Source: Cylicocyclus nassatus (lineage: Eukaryota > Nematoda > Chromadorea > Rhabditida > Strongylidae). From it: a stretch of DNA of 64,000 bases. Where the stretch lies: NCBI GenBank assembly GCA_958299035.1, contig CATQJL010000001.1, positions 84,135,071 through 84,199,070 on the forward strand. The letters run 5' to 3'. Each line of letters starts with the position of its first letter. Position 1 is the first letter of the stretch. Shown here piece after piece: positions 11,371 through 22,118 of the stretch. The translations under genes and the position numbers were made by a program. The notes under the pieces were generated by a model. That model was not told where the DNA came from. It worked only from the letters and a program-made list of their open reading frames with translations, and did not search any database.

Positions 11371-11690
11371 ATGATAGAGCATTGCATAGTTCGTCCTTAC
11401 GGCAGAATAGGAGATTGTACAAAGACAGGTGTGGTCTACGAACTAGAATGTCTCAGCTGCCAAGACTGTTATATCGGAGAAACGGGTAGAAATCTAGGTG
11501 TACGGTTGAAAGAGCATTTAGCGAACAAAAGGCGAGGGACTCCAACAGCACCGTTGGGACGGCACATGATCGATTTCGAAGTCAAATGCACGGTACTAAC
11601 ATGCGGACTGAGATTTGCGCCAGGAAACTATTTGAAGCCGCGTGGATTTCTGTCAGAAATCCAAACATGAACGTCAAAAATGAATTCTTT
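11371..11690 (+). pseudogene. GIY-YIG endonuclease fragment
   Basis: The fragment shows a 'CIVRPYG' motif, 'GVVYELECLSC' and an intact 'CYIGETGRNLGVRLKEH' motif with the catalytic-type arginine, then 'LGRHM'. The spacing is that of the copy 1 endonuclease. There is no reverse transcriptase upstream and the frame shifts after about 11580. The sequence is clearly different from copy 1 although homologous, so the two belong to different subfamilies. Confidence 0.75.
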
Positions 11691-11954
11691 CTATCAGCAG
11701 TGCTTAGCTCCATTTATATCATTATGTGGGCTTAGCGTTGCACATAAAAGGACTTGACTTATTGAGTGACACTCAGTGACGTCCATTACGACCAAGTGCA
11801 GGCTTGTCGCTGGCCGGTGGAGTCGAGGTGCGTTCGTTTCGTGGATCGTGGATCTCGTGCTGCAAGTCTTAGACTAGGTCTAGACTGACAGAGTGAGAGG
11901 AGGCGCTTGAGGGTATGGTGAGCAAGTCAAAGAGCCTACAATCCCTTTCCAGAC

Positions 11955-11992
11955 CTCTGATGACGACGAAACTGTCGAAACGTAAGGTCAAT
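11955..11992 (+). ncRNA. hammerhead-like motif
   Basis: CTGATGA (11957-11963) is followed by a stem candidate CGAC/GTCG, then AAAC, then GTC at 11987-11989 after a 5-nt loop. A short AC/GT pair would form stem III. 'AGAC' just upstream can pair with 'GTCT' at 11996-11999 as stem I. This is a better match to a minimal hammerhead than copy 1, but the closing base of stem II is imperfect. Confidence 0.35.
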
Positions 11993-12247
11993 AAAGTCTC
12001 CACCACAGAATCTGAAGGCACAAACTACTGACACGATTATTCTACTGACATCTTATCATGCCTAGATTTAAAGACAAAAGAGCATTCAACTTATTTCAAT
12101 CATTTTAGTTTGCATTCTAGTCGTATGTCTTTCCACATGCTTACTGACTATTACATAGACTTTTTTGAAATTACACAAGTCGCAGCCAGGGCCCGGCGGG
12201 GGTGGCGTTTTCACAAGCTGGATATCGTTTTTGGCCCGAAAAAGCAA

Positions 12248-12307
12248 AGGGGAAGTCGTATTTTGGGGTACGGGGCTCCGCCCCGGACCCCAAAATACGA
12301 CTTCCCC
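12248..12307. repeat. perfect long hairpin
   Basis: GGGGAAGTCGTATTTTGGGG pairs with its exact reverse complement around a GC-rich loop that is itself self-complementary (CGGGGCTCCGCCCCGG). It lies just inside the left end of the 12.2-14.8 kb element. The same AAGGGGAAGTCGTA is present once in the right end, so the hairpin is a duplicated, inverted end segment. Confidence 0.75.
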
Positions 12308-12888
12308 TTTGTTTACCGATAAACAATGCACATATAATTTTTTATTCATCATTCCTTGTTGATGCTACTGTCCTATGAACTTAGATTCCAGCAATGTGAA
12401 GATTCTGTGCTCCGATCGCTAGCCTGCCCGCAGGCGGGAATTCAAATCGCAATTCTTGTAAGAGGAAAATAACAAAATAGGCTCGTTTTCAATGCACAAG
12501 CAACGATATGACACCAAATTTGCTGTGTAGTTGGGGGACCATGAGCGCAAAAAAAGTATGAAGAATTATGAGAAACTTATGTGAATTTAAAAATGGTAAG
12601 TGTTTTTCGAAATTAGGCGGCTCCCGCGCCATCTGGGAGCCACCTAGGGTGGCTCCCTGCTTCCCTTCACATAATTTCCCGGATTTCTTTACATAAATGT
12701 GGACTAGGTCGAGAGTATTACTATATGTTCAAATCCGCTTTCAAAACCACCAAGGCACCGCTTCGTTACAGCCCCAAATAGGGTTCACAGCGTTATGATT
12801 GGCCTCGGAAAGCGCGCTCCAATCGCAATCGGTTATTGTAAATTGTAAAGTTTCGCAGCTGACTAATAAATGAGTAGTATCTTAGATA

Positions 12889-14548
12889 CAGTGACCGCCA
12901 AAAAGTTGCGGACAAGCCTCCCTCCCTTTTTCATCGCTCTTTTTCAGAAGGAAAACAAGGATAAAAAATGTAGTGATTGCATGAGGTGATAGAGCTCTTC
13001 AAGATCTACAATATGCACTTTGCGTTTTTCGAAAAACATGTATTCTAAAAATTTTAATAAACTTTTTCTAAAAAAAGTCCGAAAATGGCCGCGTCACAAT
13101 GTTGCGGACAATAATTCTTCGAACGCAAAAATTTTCTTTTGAGTCATATTCTGAAGCTGAAACACAAGTAATCCAAACGGGTGAGCATACTACTATACAG
13201 AGCTCGTCAAGAACTACACACTGGTTATGGTTGCTTCCCAAAAAACACAAGCTTGAGTTTTACTTTGCTTTTTTTTCAAAAATAACTTCTAATTCTCCTT
13301 TTTAAGCCAAGTTTCTTCACATGGAAACCTATTCACGACATTCCAACAACGCTGTTCGGATAAAGCAGATGCTCTTTACCATTCACCATGCATCTGACGT
13401 GTGCTGATGAGTTTCTTTGCTGAAAATGGCTCTTGGCAGTGCTTGTACATGACCCCACCTGCACCTCACCACTGACTCGCACCGCTTTGCAGGCTTGTAA
13501 CTCGGCTTGTAGTCAATATGTGAGCCTGCAATTAGGCTCATTCGAAAGAACGACACTTCCTCTACACGATGGTATGTAAAAGAGATGGGTATAAGAAACA
13601 GCGGAGATTTGGCGGATGGGGTGGAAAAGCGCGGCCTCAGTGGTGGTTGAGTGAAGGCACTATCAACACCAAAACAGTTCTAGAGCTTCAAAATGGATCG
13701 ATTACAAGAAACAATTGTCAATGTTCTTGTAATAGATCCATTTTGAAGCTCTAGAACTGTTTTGGTGTTGATAAGAGCCTTCACTCCAACCACCACTGAG
13801 GCTGCGTTTTTCCACCTTATCCGCCAAATCTCCGCTGTTTCTTATACCCATCTCTTTTACATACCATCGTGTAGAGGAAGTGTCGTTCTTTCGAATGAGC
13901 CTAATTGCTGGCTCACATATTGACTACAAGCCGAGTTACAAGCCTGCAAAGCGGTGCGAGTCAGTGGTGAGGTGCAGGTGGGGTCATGTACAAGCACTGC
14001 CAAGAGCCATTTTCAGCAAAGAAACTCATCAGCACACGTCAGATGCATGGAGAATGGTAAAGAGCATCTGCTTTATCCGAACAGCGTTGTTGGAATGTCG
14101 TGAATAGGTTTCCATGTGAAGAAACTTGGCTTAAAAAGGAGAATTAGAAGTTAGTTTTGAAAAAAAAGCAAAATAAAACTCAAGCTTGTGTTTTTTGGGA
14201 AACAACCATAACCAGTGTGTAGTTCTTGACGAGCTCCATATAGTAGTATGCTCATCCGTTTGGATTACTTGTGTTTCAGCTTCAGAATATGACTCAAAAG
14301 GAAATTTTTGCGTTCGAAGAATTATTGTCAGCAACATTGTGACGCGGCCATTTTCGGACTTTTTTTAGAAAAAGTTTATTAAAATTTTTAGAATACATGT
14401 TTTTCGAAAAACGCAAAGTGTATATTGTAGATCTTGAAGAGCTCTATCACCTCATGCAATCATTACATTTTTTTATCCTTGTTTTCCTTCTGAAAATGAG
14501 CGATGAAAAATGGAAGGCGGCTTGTCCGCAACTTTTTGGCGGTCACTG
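12889..14548. mobile_element. Tc1-type giant foldback element (1660 bp)
   Basis: The ends are CAGTGACCGCCAAAAAGTTG and its reverse complement, flanked by TA on both sides (12887-12888, 14549-14550). CAGTG ends plus a TA duplication are Tc1-like. The two arms (12889 to about 13710, and about 13725 to 14548) are almost completely inverted copies of each other, with a spacer of only a few bases around 13715. Each open frame appears twice in mirror image, and none is a transposase. It is likely mobilised in trans, if at all. Confidence 0.85.
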
Positions 14549-14836
14549 TATATAAACGTCAAAGTTTGTGCAAATCTTGACCCTATGTTTTTTTATAGAT
14601 TTCTTTGCGGATGAACCCATTGAGCTGAAACCTTGATGACCCGGGCTGGACCAGGAAAGCCAGGTAGTACTACTATAATAAGCGCCCATCTTATTATTTG
14701 TGTATATCTGTTTGTCAGGGACTTAAGGGGGTCAAAAATAGGGTCAAAGGGGAAGTCGTAAGAAATTTTGGCTTCAAAGGGGATATCGTTTCCATAATTC
14801 TGAAATGCCACCTCCTGCCAGGCCCTGGTCGCAGCT

Positions 14837-15161
14837 AAAAAATATCGAATGCCAATGCGTAACCACAAACCAGATCAATCTGCTCCAATGTTTGCGGTGA
14901 TCAGTAATTATGGTTAGCTGGAAAGTCTTCAAACTAGCTCATTTAAGAAAACTCATACATGGTGCAGCGTCCTCACGAGGCTGCAGCGTCGTTATATTGC
15001 TGGAATTGATGCTATGCCATTATAAAAGTCCTCCTTTACCCTTCTTTTTTGAAAGGCTTTCCACAGTTCTCCACTATGCAGGTGAAGTGTATTTTTCGCT
15101 GAAGTGAATCATATGGTCCTGCGAATTCAGAATTTGCTGTTGCGCCGCAAATTAGAGCATG
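14837..15161. other. no recognisable gene
   Basis: A 65-codon open frame at 14910-15107 (+) has no recognisable content. Confidence 0.4.
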
Positions 15162-15645
15162 CGTAGTATCTACAATACCACTCGTATTTTTGAAAAAAAC
15201 GACGCACAGTCGCCCGATTCATGTGACATAACCGTAGCGTGATGTCATATCTCGCTTCAGAATGGACGAACTCTTGATCCAATGGCACATTCGACTCAAC
15301 TCGGCGCGGCGCATCTTCTGATGTACAGGAATGCCTTTTGGACAGTAACAGGCCAGATCCACTAATCGTTTTTGATTTTTGCTTACGGTAGGCTATTCAC
15401 TGTGCTTATTCATTGCACTCACAAAACACTCGTAAGAAAAAATCTGAAACGATGCATAGAATCTGGGCCTACTGTGTCCAAGCAGGCACTTCTACATATC
15501 AGAAGATGCGCCGCGCCGAGCTGAGTCAAGTGGTGCCCTTGGATTAAGAGTTCGTCCACCCTGGAGCGAGATATGGCCACGCTACGGTGGTGCCAAATAA
15601 ATCGAGCGATTGTGCGTCATTTTTCAAAAATACGTGCGGCATTGT
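15162..15645. repeat. palindromic element with GCGCCGCGCC arms
   Basis: The left arm (15162 to about 15340) holds 'CTCGTATTTTTGAAAAA', 'GCGATATGACATCACGCTACG' in inverted form, and 'CGGCGCGGCGCATCTTCTGA'. The right arm holds their reverse complements up to 'TTTTTCAAAAATACGTG' near 15638. A related, more decayed half lies at 2128-2250. Confidence 0.7.
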
Positions 15646-16265
15646 ACCTTTGCATATATGCTTCCTCATGACTTTGCCACGAAAGGGTTAAAGCAAAAAT
15701 TTCAACCTTGTGGGAGAGGCTCAAGCTCGCAACTGTCATTGTTACTGAAGATGCTTGAGAGTGTCTTCAATTTTCCCACTCTTTTAATCTTGTAACCTAC
15801 AAGACCAACATAAAGCTTGCAAAAGCTAAATTAACACCAAAAATTCCTGAGATGTGCTTACGACGTCAAGCATCTAAAGGAGAAAAGAAGCAGTTCTACT
15901 TCCGTGTCAGATGAGACGAGCTAAAAAATTTTACTGCAGTTACTGCTATGCGGATTACAGGATAGCAATTATCTTGGAAGCCTTCGCAAGCTAAAAAACG
16001 AATAGCCTCATCTTCCACACTTCAAATAGGATTATTTTCTAACACTCTAGTGCCTTCAAACCGGCTGGAACTTTGAAGAGATCCACAAGATCATAGTTCA
16101 AGCTTTTATCGAATTCCAGTTTTTGGATAAGTGCAACAAAAGCGGATCTTTTTTGGGTATCAATTTGGTTAACACAGCAGATCGGCTCGTTGACTGTGAA
16201 TTACAGCGTTTTCGACCTGTAATTTTGACCAGCACTTCAAATACATGTTTTCAGTCGTGCTTTAT
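15646..16265. other. no recognisable gene
   Basis: AT-rich DNA. Short open frames on the plus strand near 15610-15795 and 16123-16335 have no domain signal and partly run into neighbouring repeats. Confidence 0.4.
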
Positions 16266-16890
16266 ACGGGGTGTCCCAAAAAATGAACACTGTATTATAG
16301 TTAAGATCTCTATTGCTTTCATGTTTTTCGTTTGAGCTATCATTCTGTAGAGCGACGTTCAACTTAGATTCAAAGTATAGAGCGAATCATCAATCACTTT
16401 CTCATTACTGAAGGATTACGGTGAGAACCACGAGAAGGATTTTGGTCTATTGAAAGCCATATTATGCCTTAAAAAGAAAAGCAAACAAGCCAGGAACTCT
16501 TGCACTGAGTTAACCGAAGTCGCTAATTCTAGACTGAAATCTATACTTCACTGTAATGCTGCTTTCTTGAGTTATTTCAGCTTTGGGGTTACTCTTGTTT
16601 TTCAATTTTTTTCAGAAAGATTAAACCATTAAAAAATCTCGAGAAACTGGTAAAAAGTTGTGCAGTGAAATCAGCAGGCCTGAATACCTTGATACACCCA
16701 GATTTTTGAAAATTTTTTATCAGAAGACCTTTCCACAGTGGCGCTGTATGCTGAAAGTTCATACCGTAACCCTACAATAACGAAGAGTGACTGGTGATCT
16801 GCTCCACACTGTAAACCTAAGTTGAACCTCGATCTACAGAACAATACCTCAAGCTTGGCGAAAGACATGAAAGCAGGAAAGTTATTAAGG

Positions 16891-17333
16891 ACTAGCTTGC
16901 TTACCCGGCTCCGCTCGGCCCTGTCAAAACACTGTAATAAAGGTCCCATCTCTATCCCTGTACAGCCTTTCCCTGTGCTCACTTCTACGATTCATTTCTC
17001 GTTCCCTGTGTTGTTTTCGAAATCAGCATGCCCACTTACCCCCCCCCCCCTATGCCAACCCCCAGCCCTGTAGCTCGAACTTTGCAAAAATTCGATAAAA
17101 TCGATATCGATCGATAAAAAGTAGCCTATTCGGTTCAGAAATCAAATTTTATTCCGCACATACTACGTACATACATACATACATACATACATACATACAT
17201 ACATACATACATACATACATACATACATACATACATACATACATACATACATACATACATACATACATACATACATACATACATACATACATACATACAT
17301 ACATTCATAATACATACAGACCTTTATATATTA
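16891..17333. repeat. CTAGCTxGCTTACCCGG-type repeat, nested fragment
   Basis: It starts with the TTACCCGGCTCCG terminus and keeps the 'AGCTCGAACTTTGCAAAAA' and 'TCGATATCGATCGATAA' blocks of the 25.4, 54.5 and 55.4 kb copies. It ends in the CATA-rich tail that is expanded into the microsatellite. The central CATGCTGATCACC hairpin is lost or replaced. Confidence 0.6.
17163..17306. repeat. (ACAT)n microsatellite
   Basis: About 140 bp of nearly perfect ACAT/CATA repeat units. Related repeat copies elsewhere end in 'CATACAGACAGACATACAG', so the array probably grew from that tail. Confidence 0.95.
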
Positions 17334-17373
17334 TATAAGATTACGCTGCGCTCACATTTCTTTGGACAGCCCG

Positions 17374-18226
17374 TATAAAACCGGGACTACCACTGGGTGT
17401 CCCAGGAGTTTTTTTAAGGGGGCGGGGTTTAGGGGGGGGGAGGGTGAGGGAGGGAGGAGAAGGGGGAATTAGAGGAAAAGGGCAGGAGCGCGACAAAAAC
17501 TTTTCTTAGGTAAAGAGGACAGTCACCCCTTAAAGTTTTTTTTCCTTTTGGACATTCCCTATTTCTCAAGGGCCATAGAATTTGAAAAGGACAAACTCTC
17601 TCAAAGATAATTTTCACCAGTATCTGGATCATACAATTATTGGATTATTCTAATTGATTGAAGACAAGAACAATTTGTTTAGAAATTTATAACCTGTGTA
17701 GAGCACTGTCAAAGATTTTGTGTCTCAATCATGACGTGGGGGGAGATCTAGCTTTTTATTATTGTTGGAGATTTTTCAACAAAATTTTTTTTAGCAGTCC
17801 GTAACCTCCTCCAGGCTTGAATTTGTTTTAATATCATGAATTAGAAAGATAAAATTGTCATATCGCGGCAACAGACCTGTCGAAGGCAAACACACGCTGC
17901 GTTTTTCTAACTTTTGACCCCCAAAAATACTGGAAGTCCCTGAAATTTCTTTACTTTTTAATTCGTTTTCATAGTCTAAGCTCTAGCTTAGGTATATTTG
18001 GGTATAACCCCTTTCCACTCACGGAGCTGGACTTGAGCTTTTGGGGATGTTTTGATATTTTCTTTTTACTGTTCACGCCCTAAGTATTTTCGTTTTTTGT
18101 TTCAGATATGGCACACCTTGTGCTATTGAATAAATAAATAAATAAATATTTGCTGATATCACGTACTTGCGAGAGCTGTAAGATCCAGATTTTTTGCAGT
18201 TTGGTCGTTTGAAAAATTCACTAATA
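17374..18226. other. no recognisable gene
   Basis: Contains a second weak mariner-like end, GGGTGTCCCAGGAGTT, at 17395, and a purine-rich G-run stretch at about 17416-17470. AAATAAATAAATAAATA lies at 18131-18147. No coding signal was found. Confidence 0.4.
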
Positions 18227-18906
18227 CAGGGTGTCCCAAAAGTATGTATCGAACGTTTGATCGTTAATATCTCTCTTCCCAAGAAGTCTTTTGCCTTGCT
18301 TCAAGTACCATTTTGTAGAGCTAGCTTCAACTTAGATTTGCATTATAGAACGAATCACTCATTCCTCTTAATTACTGTAGGATTACGGTAGAAACTTCAA
18401 AGAGGGTTTTAAGCAATGAAAGGCCATATTTTGCCTTAGAAAGGAAATAAAACAGCCTGAAAGTTTTCACACTAGGCTAATTAGAGTTGCTGATTATAAC
18501 TGTAAAGTTCCCAACTTATTATGATGCTTCATTGAGGAGTTATGCCAGGTAAGAGGTAGCGGCCATTTTTTCAATGTTCCTAAAAAGTGCGATTACACCG
18601 TTTAGAAAGCTTTGTAATCTTGTGAATAGTTGAGTATTGAACTCAGCATCCATAAAAACCCTATTACACAAGTTTTCACAATTTTTTGAAGAATTTTGGA
18701 ACTGCAGCTTTTTCCACATTGACACCATATGTTTCAAGTTTCTACCGTAATCCTACAGTAATGAAGAAAGATGGGTGATTCGTTCTTTAATGCAAATCTA
18801 AGTTGAAGCCAGCTCTACAAAATGGTACTTGAAGCAAGGCAAAAGACTTTTTGGGAAGAGAGATATTAACGATCAAACGTTCGATACATACTTTTGGGAC
18901 ACCCTG
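18227..18906. mobile_element. mariner-like foldback MITE (680 bp)
   Basis: The ends are CAGGGTGTCCCAAAAGTATG and its exact reverse complement, flanked by TA on both sides. Inverted arms of about 190 bp (…GATCGTTAATATCTCTCTTCC, GATTACGGTAGAAACTT) surround a unique centre of about 300 bp. There is no transposase. Relatives lie at 16.3, 31.8 and 49.5 kb. Confidence 0.85.
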
Positions 18907-20632
18907 TATATACCATAAAGTACTGCATATGATACAACAAAAAGGATTACAATTGAAAAGCTGCCCTGGGCATTGTTGAATGCATTTTTTGGAAATTTTG
19001 GTGCAAGGCTTTTTCCAACTTAATACATCCATGACAAATGGTTAAGATAAGTTGCATGGTTTTAAATAGGTGTATTTTCTAACTATGGAATTCTAAATAG
19101 GAATTTTTTAACTAATTTCGCTCCATGAAAATTTTTGCCAACCTTTTTATAAGGAACGCTTTCTTAACATCGAGTATGAAAATGTCAAGTGATTTCGCTG
19201 TCAAGACCGCATTCAGCCATTATTAGCACATGATTCACCACCCCCCCCCCCCCATTTCTACCCAAATTAGCACTTCAGACATGGGGGAGCGGTAACATGT
19301 GGTGTCCCTTAGCGAGCACTGAGAAAGTAAACAGGAAAACACCCTCAGCTGGAATAGGAGACCGATGATCGTCGACATCGACAACAGCTGGAGATCATGC
19401 ATCAGCATTAACAAAGTGAGCCATGCAACTACCGTGTACGAAGCTGCTTTAAGAATTTACAGTCATATCGAAGATTAGAAAAATTCAGAAAGGTGATAAA
19501 TATCGGCAAGCCTCACTTCTGAAAAAATGAGCTCGTGCAAGTTGCAGCTGAATTTCTTACTTCGGCGGATTCTTTTCTCTGGAATTACCTGTCTGATTTC
19601 AATTGAGCTCTATTTTGTTTTTTCGAAGTTTAAGCGCTCTCCTTGTTTAGCACGCTTTGGTATAGATTGCACAGATAAATAGCTTCTGTAGTTCTCTAGA
19701 AATGGCATATAACTTGCAGAGAAGTTGTTCAACAGGGTTTGTATCATATTAATAATAATATTATTATATTATTATTATCCAATTAACATCGTTTGAGTTT
19801 GCCCCAAGTTAGCTTTCCACGTAAATTTGCATCAAAAAATGTGTGTAATTTGCCAAGATTCATATTGCTGTTATAGTGTCCTATAGGGAATGTGGTCATC
19901 AATTTCGCCAGTAAAAAAATCGTCTTGATCTGCGACTTCCTCACTCTCATTTTATGGTACAGGTAGCTTCAAAACAAAAGAAATTTCGTTTCTCATACTT
20001 GCACTCCAATTTCTAGGAGTTTGGGTATAAAAGGATTTTCCCAAGGACTTCAATCCCAGGGACAATTCTATTCTTCGTCTAACGCATTTTCTGGCACAGG
20101 TTCTGAATCTAACAATAAGTTTGCTGTAAGATTTTGTGAAATAAAAACAAGCTTAAGCAGTATTCGATTCTTGTGGATGTCAAAAAAATCTAATTTACAC
20201 AGCAAAAAAAGGAACACTTTTTGATGATGAAACTGTCACGATATTTCTTCCCGCTGCCAATTGCATGAATCGAGAAAAGCACTTATTGCACTTCGAAAAA
20301 TTCATGGAAATGCTCAGAGACCTTTTATACAAATATTAGTATACTAATAATGTGGTGAAGATTATCACAGACATTTCAAGCACATTAGGCAATTATGCCC
20401 GTATTATGCTATTCAATTAGAAATCTCTAGCAGAAATTTTTGCTCTGGTTCAGCTTGTTTTTTATCTATTATCGCTGTCGGGTAATGAAAAGAAATGTAA
20501 AAGAACACATAAAAATGTCAATCGCTGTCTGTGAAAAACATTTTTTAAACTGCAGTTTTTGAACTTGTTCTGATGCCTTAAAAAATCTATCTTCAAAGAG
20601 TGAAGAATCGTCTGCGTGAATAAGCATATGTA
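18907..20632. other. mostly nothing recognisable; one possible exon
   Basis: A poly-C run lies at about 19241-19253 and an AATAAT/ATTATT tract at 19748-19778. At 20017-20125 (+) a TTTCTAG acceptor, an open S/G/Q-rich stretch (…GFSQGLQSQGQFYSSSN…) and a GTAAGA donor look like an internal exon. No partner exons were found, so it is not called as a gene. Confidence 0.25.
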
Positions 20633-20638
20633 TTTATT
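20633..20638 (-). promoter_or_regulatory. candidate poly(A) signal AATAAA
   Basis: AATAAA on the minus strand, about 180 nt past the stop of the ChaC-type gene. It is the first clear match I find downstream. Confidence 0.35.
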
Positions 20639-20818
20639 ATTCTCGTATTTGCATCGACTCACGCTACTTCTTTGCTACAGAAATGAGCATGGAAGAAAGA
20701 AAGACATGGCACAGAAGGATAGGCCAAAGAGATATTTGAAGCTATGTACAAATTGGGGCTTAGAGACAAGCCTAAAGCGTTGATATGATATCTCAAAAAG
20801 CCCGCGGGACTTTTGCAT

Positions 20819-21923
20819 TTAGGCGTAGACTTTCACGTGACGTCGAATTCTGAGTTCGAGTTCATAAAGATGCTCATCTTGAACTTCTGGGAAGAGTAGG
20901 CGCACATGTTCAGCCAATTTCAGGACATACCTAAAGACGAATTTTACAGAATTTTTTCTGGATACTATTGGGTCGGAGGGGGAGGGGCAAACTCACTCAA
21001 AATTCGGACCCGCACATCCTTTAGCTCGTCGAATTTCAATGGCCATTTGCTCTAAGTCAGCATCACCGAGGTAGAGCTCGTTGTTCAAATCAGCTATGCA
21101 AGTCCAGGCAGTTATGGTTTTGCCAGATTCGGCCAATTCTACAGGGATTCTCACAAATTCATAACCATTATTGATCTGAAATTACGCGATTTTCATACTG
21201 ATCAATAATAAGATCAACATTTGACAAACCTCTCTTTCCCAAAGATGGCCAAAAGCCTGTTTGATGTTTTCCTCTCCACGAACTTCGAAAATAATACCAG
21301 TGGCGCAAGAGTCCTCATCTTCAACAAGTGTAGCAACTCGTCCAGGCTGAAAAAATTGAAATTGACGTTGAAAATAGAAAAAAAAGTAGCTTTACCCCTC
21401 CTATTTTTTGAGAAAAAGTAATTTTTGAGTCCAGGTGAAAGTGATTGTTTGACTCTCGCTGAGGACAGCTGTACTTGCGTGCAAATTCTAGTGTAAATTT
21501 ACGTAGGCCTATGTTGTCCACAATATCCTACCCTAACTCTTAAACTACGTGTCACTACTTCTGAAACCCGGAACTTCCGCAAGAATTAAGTTATCGAAGC
21601 TAAGCGAAAGCCGCTAATAACTGGATCGATAAGAGCATGGACACTCAGCTGATGCAACAAACACCACTATACGAAAAATTCTTTGGTCGAAATCGTTGCC
21701 CATACCGTGCGCGAGTAGCGAAAGATATAAAGAATAAAGTGAAAGAAATACTTACCAATTGCTTATCACCTCGATGATATGTGTTTCCTTGATACATTCT
21801 TCGAGCAAAGCCATGCGCATAACCTTTCTCCTTGCGATGGTAGGTGAAACCAGGATTCCAAATCAAGGAGCCATATCCGAAGAAGTAGGCAGAATCTTTA
21901 GAAGTCGATGCTTGGATTTCCAT
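20819..21923 (-). CDS. ChaC-type gamma-glutamylcyclotransferase
   Basis: Exons 21923-21756, 21346-21230, 21175-20997 and 20930-20819 join in frame to 191 aa, close to the size of ChaC2-type enzymes. The family cleaves the gamma-glutamyl bond of glutathione in the cytosol, giving 5-oxoproline and Cys-Gly. Residues 17-22 are YGSLIW, the glycine-rich substrate loop. 'GYAHGFARRMYQG' follows in exon 1. 'HLWERE' ends exon 2 at residues 90-95 and supplies the family's conserved glutamate. 'AKGCAGPNFEY' spans the last junction, and the C-terminus resembles other ChaC proteins ('FPEVQDEHLYELE'). Donors are GTAAGT, GTTTGT and GTGAGT; acceptors end in CAG or TAG. There is no signal peptide. A TTTCAG acceptor 7 nt before the ATG suggests trans-splicing or a 5' UTR intron. 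The gene looks intact. Confidence 0.92.
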
Positions 21924-21930
21924 TTTTTAA

Positions 21931-21937
21931 CTGAAAG
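21931..21937 (-). promoter_or_regulatory. splice acceptor just upstream of the ChaC ATG
   Basis: CTTTCAG on the minus strand ends 7 nt before the ATG, preceded by a pyrimidine-containing stretch. It fits a spliced-leader acceptor or the 3' end of a 5' UTR intron. The sequence cannot tell which. Confidence 0.5.
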
Positions 21938-22107
21938 CGGGAATTTTAGAAGTCACATTCGACACAAAAATGCGAACGAAAGGGTAAACTCGATAAAAAA
22001 ACGCGATAAAGGCAAGGAACGAGAAATTTGAATTAGGAAGAACTTCTTGAACAACGAAGGAACAACAAAACTTTACAGTTAATGTTCGTTATCCACAGCT
22101 GTCCGAG

Positions 22108-22118
22108 AGTTTATATAC
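22108..22118 (-). promoter_or_regulatory. possible TATA box of the ChaC gene
   Basis: GTATATAAACT on the minus strand, about 190 nt upstream of the ATG and upstream of the putative trans-splice site. It is placed plausibly but supported by the motif alone. Confidence 0.35.

Larger units (their letters stand above)
11340..12000 (+). mobile_element. Penelope-like element copy 2, 5'-truncated
   Basis: Only the GIY-YIG region and the 3' end survive. The fragment runs to a 'CTCTGATGACGACGAAAC' end at 11955-11972 that corresponds to the CTGAGGA end of copy 1. The adjacent MITE's right end lies about 20 bp upstream of the retained sequence, so the MITE insertion or an associated deletion removed the reverse transcriptase. 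Confidence 0.65.
12181..14836. mobile_element. TIR element with nested insertion (family also at 59.2 kb)
   Basis: The left end (CGCAGCCAGGGCCCGGCG...GGTGGCG, 12181 on) and right end (GCCACCTCCTGCCAGGCCCT...GCGACC read inverted, to 14836) are inverted repeats that continue through AAGGGGAAGTCGTA. Internal sequence at about 12505-12710 (caccaaatttg, AAGTATGAA(G/A)AATTATGAGAAA, GGGAGC(C/A)) matches 59496-59700 in the second copy. A 1.66 kb Tc1-type foldback sits inside. With that removed the element is about 1 kb and carries no visible protein. Confidence 0.7.
16266..17373. mobile_element. mariner-like element split by a second repeat
   Basis: The left end is ACGGGGTGTCCCAAAAAATG. Internal sequence follows the 49.5 kb copy (AGACATGAAAGCA...GTTATTAA at about 16864-16889). 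There it is interrupted by a different repeat that starts CTAGCTTGCTTACCCGGCTC. The expected right end, degraded to CATTTCTTTGGACAGCCCGTA, reappears at about 17353-17373. Confidence 0.6.

Noticed and set aside
13569..14107. Open frames within the Tc1-type foldback as transposase remnants
   Set aside because: They occur in mirrored pairs and show no DDE-type motif.
17163..17306. CRISPR-like or regulatory array
   Set aside because: It is a plain 4-bp microsatellite without spacers.
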